64,000 nucleotides of DNA from Actinopolyspora alba (lineage in GTDB: Bacteria > Actinomycetota > Actinomycetes > Mycobacteriales > Pseudonocardiaceae), in assembly GCF_900112765.1 (NCBI RefSeq), contig NZ_FOMZ01000012.1:118572-182571 (forward strand). The letters run 5' to 3'. Position 1 is the stretch's first letter; every line of letters starts with the position of its first letter. This document shows, in pieces, positions 38,516-46,463 of this stretch. The notes below the pieces were generated by a model that did not search any database, had not been told where the DNA came from, and saw only the letters and a program-made list of their open reading frames with translations. A program made the translations under genes and the position numbers.

Positions 38516-40129
38516 TCACTCGCTGGTCGCTGCCACGGGGCGATCCTCGTGCGGCTCCTCGGTCGTCGTGGCCGGGGATTCGGACCGCGGAACGGCCTCG
38601 GAAGAGCTGTCGGACGCGACGGCGACGTCCGCGGCACCGCCACCTCCGTGATCGGCCCTGAGCCAACGCCGCAGCGACTCCGCGACCAGCGCCAGCACGA
38701 AGATGAGCGGGAAGGCGGTGATGATCGACAGTGTTTGCAGGGCCTCGAGACCGCCCGCGTACATCAGTGCGATCGAGACCGCGGCCAGCACCACCGCCCA
38801 GAAGACCCGGTGCCAGCGGGCGGGATCGGCGCCGCGGGGCAGTTCGCGGGAGGACACGGCGGCCATGGTGTAGGCCGAGGAGTCCAGCGTGGTGGCCAGG
38901 AACAGCACCACCAGCAGCACGAACACCGCGAGCACGGTCGTGCCCAGCGGCAGCTGCGACAGCGCGGCCATGGTGCCCGCGACGTTGCCCTGCGAGCGCA
39001 CGATGTCGGCGACCGGCACGATGTCGGCGATCTGGTAGAACATCGCGGTGTTGCCCAGCAGGGCGAAAGCGATCCAGCATCCGGCACTGCCCGCGAGGCA
39101 CATTCCGGCGATCATCCCCCGGATGGTGCGGCCCTTGGAGATCCGGGCCACGAACAGTCCTACGAAGGGCGCGTAGGAGATCCACCAGCCCCAGTAGAAG
39201 ACGGTCCAGTCCTCCTCGAACCCGGAACCGCCGACCGGATCGGTGTAGAAGCTCATCTCCACGAAGTTCTGGAGCAGAATGCCGACACTGTTCGTGAAGG
39301 TGTCGATCATGAAAACGGTGGGGCCCATCACGAGGATGAAGGCGCCCAACCCGAAGGCCAGCCAGATGTTGATGTCGGCGAGCCTGCGCAGCCCCTTCTG
39401 CAGACCGAGGAACACACTGACGCCGAACAGCAGGGTCCACACCACGATCACCGCGACGTCGAGCACCATGCCCGGCCGGAGCGGTGTGATCTCGGCGAGT
39501 CCGCCGGAGACCATCGGCACCTCCAGCCCCAGCGATGTGCCCGCCGCACCCACGAGACCGAAGATGAACAGCACGTCGATGACGCGGCCGATCCAACCGT
39601 CGGCGTGTCTTCCGAGTACGCCGCGGCAGGCATCACTGAGCCGCAGAGTGCGCTGCTTGCGCACGTGGTAGACGTAGGCCAGCGCCAGGGCGGGCAGGCA
39701 GAACAGTCCCCAGGCCGTGAAACCCCAGTGGAACATGGGGTAGGTGGCGGCCCAGTGCGCCGCCTCGACGCTGCCGGAGTTCATCTGCATGGGCGGATCG
39801 TTGTAGTAGTAGGCCCATTCGATGACCCCCCAGTACATGATGCCGCCGCCGATCGAGGCGGTGAAGATCATCGCCAGCCAGCTCAGCGTGGAGAACTCCG
39901 GCTTGTCCTGCTCGGTGCCGAACTTCACTTTGCCGTAGCGGCTGCAGCCCAGCCACACCAGGAAGCCGAACACCGCGACGGCGAACCACAGGTACAGCCA
40001 TCCGAACTGGCCCGTCAGCAGGCCCAGCACCGCGTCCAGCGCTTGCTGACCACGTTCCGGCGCGATCATCACCGGTACGCAGATGACCCCCACCAGCAGC
40101 AGGGACCACCAGAACACCCGTCTGTCCAC
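38516..40129 (-). CDS. BCCT-family betaine/carnitine/choline transporter
   Basis: Twelve-helix secondary transporter of about 537 residues for trimethylammonium compounds. Signatures: ASIGGGIMYWGVIEWAYYYN (first aromatic box tryptophan), HWGFTAWGLFCLPALALAY, and the family motif FYWGWWISYAPFVGLFVARI followed by SKGRTIRGMI. The C-terminal tail is acidic and polar. Being divergent from the carnitine operon and its regulator, carnitine uptake is the best guess. The start is uncertain: GTG at 40129 (VDRRVFWW) is used, but the best ribosome-binding site GGAGGT (about 40178) is followed by GTC-ATC, not by a normal start codon. Confidence 0.88.
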   Translation of the reverse strand: MDRRVFWWSLLLVGVICVPVMIAPERGQQALDAVLGLLTGQFGWLYLWFAVAVFGFLVWLGCSRYGKVKFGTEQDKPEFSTLSWLAMIFTASIGGGIMYWGVIEWAYYYNDPPMQMNSGSVEAAHWAATYPMFHWGFTAWGLFCLPALALAYVYHVRKQRTLRLSDACRGVLGRHADGWIGRVIDVLFIFGLVGAAGTSLGLEVPMVSGGLAEITPLRPGMVLDVAVIVVWTLLFGVSVFLGLQKGLRRLADINIWLAFGLGAFILVMGPTVFMIDTFTNSVGILLQNFVEMSFYTDPVGGSGFEEDWTVFYWGWWISYAPFVGLFVARISKGRTIRGMIAGMCLAGSAGCWIAFALLGNTAMFYQIADIVPVADIVRSQGNVAGTMAALSQLPLGTTVLAVFVLLVVLFLATTLDSSAYTMAAVSSRELPRGADPARWHRVFWAVVLAAVSIALMYAGGLEALQTLSIITAFPLIFVLALVAESLRRWLRADHGGGGAADVAVASDSSSEAVPRSESPATTTEEPHEDRPVAATSE

Positions 40130-40353
40130 CCGAACCGATCCGGTTGTGGCAGCGATGACGAAAGCACCTCCAAAGTCCTGCGACGGGCGCGGAGGATCAC
40201 GCGCGCCGGTCGCTGCGTAGGCACGTGCTCGGTGTTGTCGACGGGCATCACGAACGGTGCTCGGATGCGCTCGCCACCGGGCTCGGCAACGTCCGGTTCC
40301 CGGACTCCGCCTCGGCACCTACCGAGCAGCGGCGGGAGTCACCGACGCAAAAC

Positions 40354-40366
40354 GTTGCGATTCAAC
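40354..40366. promoter_or_regulatory. Operator half-site near the BCCT gene
   Basis: gttg-cgatt-caac is a small inverted repeat that contains ttgcgat, the same 7 bases as one arm of the palindrome at 40514-40534. A second half-site, atcgcaa, is at 40496-40502. The repetition suggests that one regulator binds across the divergent intergenic region. Confidence 0.4.
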
Positions 40367-40390
40367 TGACGTGCCAGCCATTCAACGAGG

Positions 40391-40436
40391 TATAACCTTG
40401 GACTTGCTCCCCCTGGCGAGTCAAGGATGAGTTATA
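40391..40436. repeat. Imperfect inverted repeat in the BCCT/regulator intergenic region
   Basis: tataac (40391-40396) pairs with gttata (40431-40436), and ccttg-gact (40396-40404) pairs with agtc-aagg (40419-40426) with one bulged base. It is followed by the AT-rich gttatattttta. Either a regulator site, a leader hairpin, or the promoter region of the divergent genes. Confidence 0.4.
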
Positions 40437-40513
40437 TTTTTACTGCTCATAGAGATACTGAACACGCGCCGCCGCCACCGAAAGGCAAGATCGAAATCGC
40501 AACACCCACCCCA

Positions 40514-40534
40514 CTATTGCGATAATCGCAATAG
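40514..40534. promoter_or_regulatory. 21-bp palindromic operator before the XRE-TetR regulator
   Basis: Perfect palindrome with 10-bp arms CTATTGCGAT and ATCGCAATAG around a single central A. It ends 20 bases before the likely GTG start of the regulator, in the promoter position, so autoregulation is very likely. Half-copies occur at 40355-40361 and 40496-40502. Confidence 0.7.
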
Positions 40535-40554
40535 CATTGGTACGCTTCGGCGTC

Positions 40555-41415
40555 GTGCAGGAATCCACGGCCGAGCTTCGTGACCGGGTCCGCAAGGTGT
40601 TGCGGGACAGCCCGCTGAGCCAGCGCGCCTTCGCAGAGCGGATCGGGCTGGATGCCACCAAGCTGTCCAAGTCGCTGTCCGGAACCAGGCGGTTCACACC
40701 GTCCGAGCTGACCCGCATCGCGGAAACGGGCAACGTGACCGTGAACTGGTTGATCAACGGCAGCGACGAGGTGGAGACGGTGGCCGCTGTGCCACGGCAC
40801 AGCGCGCGTGTGTACTCCGAACGCGGTTCCCACGGTGAGGCCGGGAGGTATCAGCAGATCCTCGACGCGGCCTGGCACCTGATCGCGGAGCGCGGTTATC
40901 ACTCGGTGCGGATCTCCGATGTCGCACACGCCTGCGGCACGAGTGCGGCCACGATCCACTACTACTTTCCGGGCAGGGACGACCTGCTGACGGAAACACT
41001 GCGCTACTCGGTACGGCTGGCCTTCGACCGGCAGGTCACCGAGTTGCACACGATCACCGACGCCTACCAACGGTTGCTGCGGCTGGTCGAGCTACAGCTG
41101 CCCACACCGGGACTGCTCAGGCTGGAGTGGTCGGTGTGGATGCAGATCTGGAACGAAAGCACGCTACGTCCGGAACTGCGGGTACTGCACAGCGACTCCT
41201 ACGAGCGTTGGCACGACACCATCGCACGCACGATCCGGGAAGGTCAGCAGCAAGGTGTGTTCGTCGACACCGATCCCGAGGAGCTGACCATGACCCTGAC
41301 CGCACTCATCGACGGGCTCGGCATCCAGGTCATCACCGACCGTCCCGGACGCAGTGTGGCGGGAATGCGCGAAGTACTGCGCGATTTCGTGGACCGCGAA
41401 ATAGTCCGCGACTGA
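40555..41415 (+). CDS. XRE-TetR fusion transcriptional regulator of the carnitine cluster
   Basis: Product of 286 residues with two DNA-binding domains. Residues about 5-65 form an XRE-type HTH (SPLSQRAFAERIGLDATKLS, KSLSGTRRFTPSELTRIAE). After a linker with RHSARVYSERGSHGEAG, a TetR N-terminal domain begins (QILDAAWHLIAERGYHSVRI, ACGTSAATIHYYFPGRDDLL), followed by a TetR ligand-binding domain (RLEWSVWMQIWNESTLRPEL). The GTG at 40555 is used; a TTG at 40537 is an alternative; neither has a good ribosome-binding site, so a leaderless transcript is possible. It is divergent from the BCCT gene and 98 bases before the BKACE gene, pointing to control by carnitine or a metabolite. Confidence 0.85.
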   Translation: MQESTAELRDRVRKVLRDSPLSQRAFAERIGLDATKLSKSLSGTRRFTPSELTRIAETGNVTVNWLINGSDEVETVAAVPRHSARVYSERGSHGEAGRYQQILDAAWHLIAERGYHSVRISDVAHACGTSAATIHYYFPGRDDLLTETLRYSVRLAFDRQVTELHTITDAYQRLLRLVELQLPTPGLLRLEWSVWMQIWNESTLRPELRVLHSDSYERWHDTIARTIREGQQQGVFVDTDPEELTMTLTALIDGLGIQVITDRPGRSVAGMREVLRDFVDREIVRD

Positions 41416-41513
41416 GGAATTCCGAATCCCCTGAACAACCGCTGTCGTTCATCGGATCGCGTGGCGCTCACGCGATCCGGTGAAGGCTGCCGTCCTCGCG
41501 AAAGGTAACGACG

Positions 41514-42395
41514 ATGCAGGACGAGATCATCATCACCGCGGCGTTGACCGGCGCCGGTGACACCCCCCGCAAGAGTGAGCACGTTCCGGTGACTCCGGAG
41601 CAGATCGCTCGCTCCGCCGTCGAGGCGGCCGAGGCGGGGGCGGCCGTGGTCCACATCCACGTACGCGATCCGGAAACCGGCGAACCGTCCCGGGACAACA
41701 AACTCTACGCGGAGGTCGTCCGGCGCATCCGCGAAACGGGAACGGACGTGGTGATCAACCTGACCGCCGGTATGGGCGGAGACCTGTTCATCGACCAGGA
41801 GGACCCCCTCAAGCCGGTCGACGGGACCGATCTGGTCAACGGCCTGGACAGGCTGCCCCATGTCGAGCAGCTGCTGCCGGACATCTGCACGATGGACTGC
41901 GGCTCGCTCAACTTCGGCGACGGCAGCCAGCTCTACATCAGCACCCCGGACATGCTGCGTGCCGGGGCAAAGCGCATCCAGGAACTCGGGGTCAAACCGG
42001 AACTCGAGGTCTTCGACACCGGTCAGTTGTGGCTGGCGAACAACCTCATCTCCGAAGGGTTGATCGACAACCCCGCACTGTTCCAGTTCTGCATGGGCAT
42101 CCCCTACGGGGCACCGGCGGAGCCGAGTGTGCTGCAGACGATGGTCAACATGCTCCCCCAGGGCTCCAACTGGGCCAGCTTCGCCATCGGCCGCGACCAA
42201 CTTCCGTGGGTGGCGCAGTCGGCCGTGCTCAACGGACACGTGCGCGTGGGCCTGGAGGACAACCTCTACCTGAGCAAGGGAGTCAAGGCCGGCAACGCCG
42301 CGCTGGTGGAGCGCGCGGTGACGATCCTGGAGGGCATGGGCGGCAAGGTGGCCTCCCCTGATCAGGCAAGGCACAAGCTCGGGCTGCGGAAATAA
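41514..42395 (+). CDS. BKACE-family dehydrocarnitine cleavage enzyme
   Basis: Zinc-dependent beta-keto acid cleavage enzyme (formerly DUF849) of 293 residues. It condenses a beta-keto acid with acetyl-CoA and cleaves to acetoacetate plus a new acyl-CoA. Zn-binding [13 protein letters not shown] near residue 48, [25 protein letters not shown] and a terminal catalytic region [20 protein letters not shown] are visible. The family contains the dehydrocarnitine-specific enzyme, and the next genes encode L-carnitine dehydrogenase and a betainyl-CoA-type thioesterase, so dehydrocarnitine to betainyl-CoA plus acetoacetate is strongly indicated by context. GAAAGG lies upstream of the ATG. Confidence 0.9.
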   Translation: MQDEIIITAALTGAGDTPRKSEHVPVTPEQIARSAVEAAEAGAAVVHIHVRDPETGEPSRDNKLYAEVVRRIRETGTDVVINLTAGMGGDLFIDQEDPLKPVDGTDLVNGLDRLPHVEQLLPDICTMDCGSLNFGDGSQLYISTPDMLRAGAKRIQELGVKPELEVFDTGQLWLANNLISEGLIDNPALFQFCMGIPYGAPAEPSVLQTMVNMLPQGSNWASFAIGRDQLPWVAQSAVLNGHVRVGLEDNLYLSKGVKAGNAALVERAVTILEGMGGKVASPDQARHKLGLRK

Positions 42396-42457
42396 CCGCG
42401 GCGACCGACCGCTGCCGATCCGGTGACGAGAAGCACTTTCTGAGACGGAGCGAACAG

Positions 42458-43420
42458 TTGAACCAACAGCCCACGAAGCCCGACGAAGTAACGACGGTGG
42501 CCTGCATCGGTGCCGGTGTGATCGGCGGCGGCTGGGTAGCCCACTTCCTCGCTCGCGGCTACCGCGTCGTCGCCTGGGATCCGGCCGAGGACGCCGAGGA
42601 ACGGCTCGGCCGCCTGGTGGACGCGGCCTGGCCCGCCCTGCGCGAGCTCGGGCTGGCCGACGGAGCCTCCCGTGCGAACCTGACGGTGGCGACCACGCTG
42701 GAGCAGGCCGTGACCGAAGCCGAGTTCGTGCAGGAAAGCGCACCGGAGGACCTGGATCTCAAGCGGGACCTGCTGGCGCGTATCGATGCCGCCACCCCCG
42801 AAGGAGTGGTGATCTCCTCCTCCACTTCGGGCTACGAGATGAGCGACATGCAGCGCGACTGCTCCGATCCGAGTCGGCTGGTCGTGGGGCATCCGTTCAA
42901 CCCGCCCTACCTGATCCCGCTGGTCGAGGTGGTCGGCGGCGAACGCACCGAGCAGTGGGCCACGCGTTGGGCGTCGGAGTTCTTCGAACTCACCGGCAAA
43001 TCGGTGATCACGATGGATCGCGAGGTTCCCGGATTCGTCGCGAACCGGCTGCAGGAGGCCATCTGGCGCGAGGCACTGCACATGCTCGACAACGGGGAAG
43101 CCACGGTGGAACAGATCGACACCGCGATCACCGAAGGCCCCGGACTGCGCTGGCCGCTGTTCGGTCCCTGCATGACGTTCCACCTGGCGGGCGGCGAAGG
43201 CGGCATGGCACACATGCTGGATCACTTCGGACCGTCGCTGAAATCACCCTGGACCAGGCTGCGGGCCCCGGAACTCACCACGGAACTGCGCGACGCGATG
43301 GTCGACGGTTGTGAGCGCTCGGCGGGAGACCGCGGGATCGCCGACCTGGTGGACGAACGCGACCGGGCGATCATCGCGGTACTGCGTGCCGTCAAGGGAG
43401 TTCGAGGGGAGCGGTCGTGA
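42458..43420 (+). CDS. L-carnitine dehydrogenase
   Basis: 3-hydroxyacyl-CoA-dehydrogenase-type enzyme of 320 residues that oxidises L-carnitine to 3-dehydrocarnitine with NAD+. Rossmann motif ACIGAGVIGGGWVAHFLARG near residue 15; SSSTSGYEMSDMQ and VGHPFNPPYLIPLVEVVGGE hold the catalytic His and family signature; EVPGFVANRLQEAIWREALH follows. FNPPYLIPLVE together with a stand-alone 320-residue length is typical of LCDH rather than of fatty-acid enzymes. The TTG at 42458 follows ACGGAG and is the only sensible start. The stop overlaps the next GTG by 4 bases. Confidence 0.9.
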   Translation: MNQQPTKPDEVTTVACIGAGVIGGGWVAHFLARGYRVVAWDPAEDAEERLGRLVDAAWPALRELGLADGASRANLTVATTLEQAVTEAEFVQESAPEDLDLKRDLLARIDAATPEGVVISSSTSGYEMSDMQRDCSDPSRLVVGHPFNPPYLIPLVEVVGGERTEQWATRWASEFFELTGKSVITMDREVPGFVANRLQEAIWREALHMLDNGEATVEQIDTAITEGPGLRWPLFGPCMTFHLAGGEGGMAHMLDHFGPSLKSPWTRLRAPELTTELRDAMVDGCERSAGDRGIADLVDERDRAIIAVLRAVKGVRGERS

Positions 43421-43851
43421 GCCTACTCTCCCGGCACCGGGTACGGCCGGAATGGATCGACTACAACGGACACCTCAGTGAGGGTTACTACGTGCTGGTT
43501 TTCGGTTTCGCCACCGACGGGGTGCTGAACACCATCGGGGCCGACTCCGAGTACCGCGAAAGCGCGAGGTGTTCGCTGTACACCGTGGAGGCGCACGTGC
43601 GTTACCTGAACGAGGTCGGCCCGGACAGCGAACTGACTGTCACCAGCAGAATCGTCGCGTCCCGGGGCAAGAAGCTGCGGCTGTGCCACGAGATGACCGT
43701 CGACGGGGTGTTGGCCGCCACCGAGGAGATCCTCGCACTGCACGTGGACACCGACTCGGGGCGCGCGACTCCGATGCCGGAACACATCGCGGCGAAGGCG
43801 GACGAGCTTCTGGAACCCCTCCCCGACTACGCCGGACGCGCTGTCGGTTGA
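43417..43851 (+). CDS. Hotdog thioesterase, probable betainyl-CoA thioesterase
   Basis: Small 4HBT-type hotdog protein of 144 residues: RPEWIDYNGHLSEGYYVLVF contains the Asp-Tyr-Asn-Gly-His catalytic element, YTVEAHVRYLNEVGPDSELT and KLRLCHEMTVDGVLAATEEI follow. In some organisms this domain is fused to L-carnitine dehydrogenase; here it is separate but overlaps that gene by 4 bases. Cleavage of betainyl-CoA would yield free glycine betaine, the osmolyte, and recycle CoA. Confidence 0.88.
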   Translation: MSLLSRHRVRPEWIDYNGHLSEGYYVLVFGFATDGVLNTIGADSEYRESARCSLYTVEAHVRYLNEVGPDSELTVTSRIVASRGKKLRLCHEMTVDGVLAATEEILALHVDTDSGRATPMPEHIAAKADELLEPLPDYAGRAVG

Positions 43852-43991
43852 TCCGATCAGCAACCGGGGCCCGCGGCGGGCGTCTCGCTCTCCGAGAGGT
43901 AACGGCGTCGACTCACCCGACCGGAGGTAACGGACTTGTGATACTTCGCATAGCTGGGTAACTTCCAGCCAGTCCCGGCGGAGGTGATCAC

Positions 43992-44768
43992 ATGTCAGAC
44001 ACCGACGAGGTCCTTGCCGAACAGCACGACGCGGTACTGCTGTTGACGTTGAACCGTCCGGAACAGCTCAATGCCTGGACACCGACGATGCAACGACGTT
44101 ACTGCGAACTGCTCGAGCGGACCGAGCGTGACACCTCGGTACGGGTGGTGGTGCTCACCGGTTCGGGAAGCGGGTTCTGCGCCGGCTCCGACATCACGGC
44201 GTTGTCGAACGACGAGCACATCGGGGCCGCCGACACCCATCGGCGGTTGAGCCTGAGCATGCGGCTGCGCAAACCGGTGATCTCGGCGATCAACGGGGTG
44301 GCTTCGGGGGCCGGGCTCGCCGCGGCGCTGTTCACCGACGTCCGGTTCACGGTTCCGGACGCGGGCTTCACCACGGCGTTCAGCCGGGACGGGATAGTGG
44401 CGGAACACGGCCTGGCGTGGTTGCTGCCGAAACTGGTCGGGCTCGGTACGGCCATGGACCTGCTGCTGTCCGCACGAACGCTCGACGGCAACCGGGCTCA
44501 ACAGCTGGGGCTGGCGGACCGACTCGTCACGAGTGACCGGGTGTTGTCGGAGGCGATGGAGTACGCCGCGACCCTGGCCAGGGAGTGTTCACCGGAATCG
44601 ATGGCAGCCATCAAGCAGCAGGTCTACAGTGGGTTGGACACGGGTCTGGAAACGGCCGCCTCCGACGCCGGATCTCGCATGATCACGGCGTTGCGTGGCG
44701 GCAACCACTCGTTCCGAGGCCGTGACCGGCGACAAAACCGTGATCCGCACTTCCCCCCGTTAGACTGA
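43992..44768 (+). CDS. Enoyl-CoA hydratase/isomerase family protein
   Basis: Crotonase-fold protein of 258 residues: LLLTLNRPEQLNAWTPTMQR, VVVLTGSGSGFCAGSDITAL (first oxyanion element), SAINGVASGAGLAAALFTDV and FSRDGIVAEHGLAWLLPKLV (position of the second catalytic acid). GGAGGTG precedes the ATG. It lies 140 bases after the thioesterase gene, so it may not be in the same transcript. It could act on crotonobetainyl-CoA in carnitine metabolism or on an unrelated acyl-CoA; the sequence does not decide. Confidence 0.85.
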   Translation: MSDTDEVLAEQHDAVLLLTLNRPEQLNAWTPTMQRRYCELLERTERDTSVRVVVLTGSGSGFCAGSDITALSNDEHIGAADTHRRLSLSMRLRKPVISAINGVASGAGLAAALFTDVRFTVPDAGFTTAFSRDGIVAEHGLAWLLPKLVGLGTAMDLLLSARTLDGNRAQQLGLADRLVTSDRVLSEAMEYAATLARECSPESMAAIKQQVYSGLDTGLETAASDAGSRMITALRGGNHSFRGRDRRQNRDPHFPPLD

Positions 44769-44922
44769 TCCGACAGATCACCTCGGGCGTCGTGGAACTG
44801 CCGGGCAGCCCCGGCAGTCGGTCGTGGTCGGGAGTCACCGTTCGCGACGGGGCACCGTTTCGAGCCGCGTCGGTCAGGACGGCACTGGTGAGGCGACACA
44901 CCATCGGCGAGGAGTGACGTTG

Positions 44923-45105
44923 ATGAATTTCGAGACTCCGGAATGGGACGCAGCCGAGCAGGCGGAACAGTACGAGGAGGGGACCGAGGGCCCCGCGGAG
45001 ACCGATGAGCCGTTCTCCGGGACGACGCTGTCCGACGCCGATCCGGCCGATCTCGCCGAACAGCACATGGTGGTGCCCGACGACGAGGAGTACGAACACG
45101 GCTGA
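44923..45105 (+). CDS. Small acidic protein (60 aa)
   Basis: Not recognised. About one third of the residues are Asp or Glu: MNFETPEWDAAEQAEQYEEG at the start and EQHMVVPDDEEYEHG at the end. GAGGAGTG stands about 8 bases upstream of the ATG. No cysteine, no membrane segment. High negative charge is in keeping with a salt-adapted cell, but the function is unknown. Confidence 0.6.
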   Translation: MNFETPEWDAAEQAEQYEEGTEGPAETDEPFSGTTLSDADPADLAEQHMVVPDDEEYEHG

Positions 45106-45211
45106 GCCCCGTTCGATTTCGGCACAACTCCCGCAGGACGGTCGAATGGGCTCAGCCGTGCGACAGGTTCCGTCGAGCGGGCCACCCGACAACCCGCCCG
45201 GAAAACTTCAA

Positions 45212-46147
45212 TCAGACGGGCCAGAGTCCGAAGAGGCTGGCCAGACCCTCGCGCCAGCTGGGCCAGCGGGGCCGCCACCCCGAGACCTCCCTGAAACGGA
45301 AGTTGCTGGCCCCGCGCTGTTCGGTCAGCAAGTGCACCGTCGCCCAGTCCAACTGCTGCCTGGCCTGCTCCAACGTCAGCGAGACCGGCTCGGGGCCTCC
45401 GATCACACGTGCGTAGGCGGGCAACCATTCCCCGCTTTCGGCGGGTTCGTTGTCCACCACGTTGTACGCGGCCGGTTCGACATCGTCCAAAGCCTCGAAC
45501 ACGGCCGCCGCCGCATCCTCCACATGCGTGAACGACGTGATCCCCTCGCCCGACTCGACGAGCGGCAGAGAGCTGCCCAGCACACGTCGATGGACCTCCC
45601 CGGCCTCCGCGAACGGCGTGTCGGCCCCGTAGAGCGCACCGAACCGCAGGGCCACACCCTCGATGGCCGACTGCCGCAGCAGAATCCGTTCCATCTCCTC
45701 GACGGCACGGCAGGCCGCCCCCCATTCGTCCGGGGCGGTGGTGAACAGTGGGCTCTGCTCGTCCGCGACTTCGTGCCCCTGCGGGGCGTACGCCGTGGCG
45801 GAACTGCGCACCACGACACGACGCACCCCCGCATCGATGGAAGCGTCCACCAGGTTCCGAGTCCCCTGCTCGCGCAACCGGGTAGTACACCGCAGCGCCT
45901 CGTCGCCGTCCGTTCCGTCGAGGCCGGACAGTTGCAGCACGACATCGGGCGAAGCGGCTCGTAACGCGCGGCACAGGGCCGGATAGTCGAACAGGTCACC
46001 GAGCACGACTGTCTCGGCCCCCTCACAGGGTTCTTCATCGACTTCGTCAACCAGAGCGGTCACTCGGTGACCACTTCCTGTCAACATCGGCAACAGATGT
46101 CGCCCGATCACACCGGTGGCTCCGGCTACGAACACACGCAAAGGCAC
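45212..46147 (-). CDS. NAD-dependent epimerase/dehydratase family protein (atypical SDR)
   Basis: Extended-SDR-type protein of 311 residues. The nucleotide motif is VFVAGATGVIGRHLLPMLTG, followed by DVVLQLSGLDGTD and RRVVVRSSATAYAPQG. The usual YxxxK catalytic pair is not visible: the equivalent stretch reads EWGAACRAVEEMERILL. So it may be an atypical SDR that binds nucleotide without classical oxidoreductase chemistry. Starts with GTG at 46147. Converges on the small acidic gene; no pathway neighbour identifies its substrate. Confidence 0.8.
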   Translation of the reverse strand: MPLRVFVAGATGVIGRHLLPMLTGSGHRVTALVDEVDEEPCEGAETVVLGDLFDYPALCRALRAASPDVVLQLSGLDGTDGDEALRCTTRLREQGTRNLVDASIDAGVRRVVVRSSATAYAPQGHEVADEQSPLFTTAPDEWGAACRAVEEMERILLRQSAIEGVALRFGALYGADTPFAEAGEVHRRVLGSSLPLVESGEGITSFTHVEDAAAAVFEALDDVEPAAYNVVDNEPAESGEWLPAYARVIGGPEPVSLTLEQARQQLDWATVHLLTEQRGASNFRFREVSGWRPRWPSWREGLASLFGLWPV

Positions 46148-46463
46148 TGGGACCTCGCACCGCGATCGACAGCAGCACCCAGCACCTTACCGCTTCAAAC
46201 ATCGTCAACACGGGTGAATTCGAACAGCCATTTCGGCTACTGAGAGTCTTCGGGCCAGGGCTGGGCTCGCATTCCTCCCGGCGACGCGTTAATCACGCCC
46301 ACACCACCCGCATGCCGGGCTGCGCACCCGAACGACTGCCCCAGGGCGGAAGAACGCACTACTAGGCTTGTGTCGGAGTCGTCTCCCACCACCGCGCTCC
46401 GAGTACCAGTCGCGAAATCGCGGGAGCGGCCAAGTTCGGCCATCAGACCGGGAGGATGCAGGT
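46148..46463. other. Intergenic region, divergent promoters expected
   Basis: About 316 bases between the divergent epimerase and YezG-like genes. No gene, RNA or clear repeat recognised. Confidence 0.4.

Noticed and set aside
36933..39596. 887-codon minus-strand open frame suggesting a larger MFS protein
   Set aside because: Its first 400 codons overlap the BCCT gene in a different frame; the real MFS start has its own ribosome-binding site near 38384.
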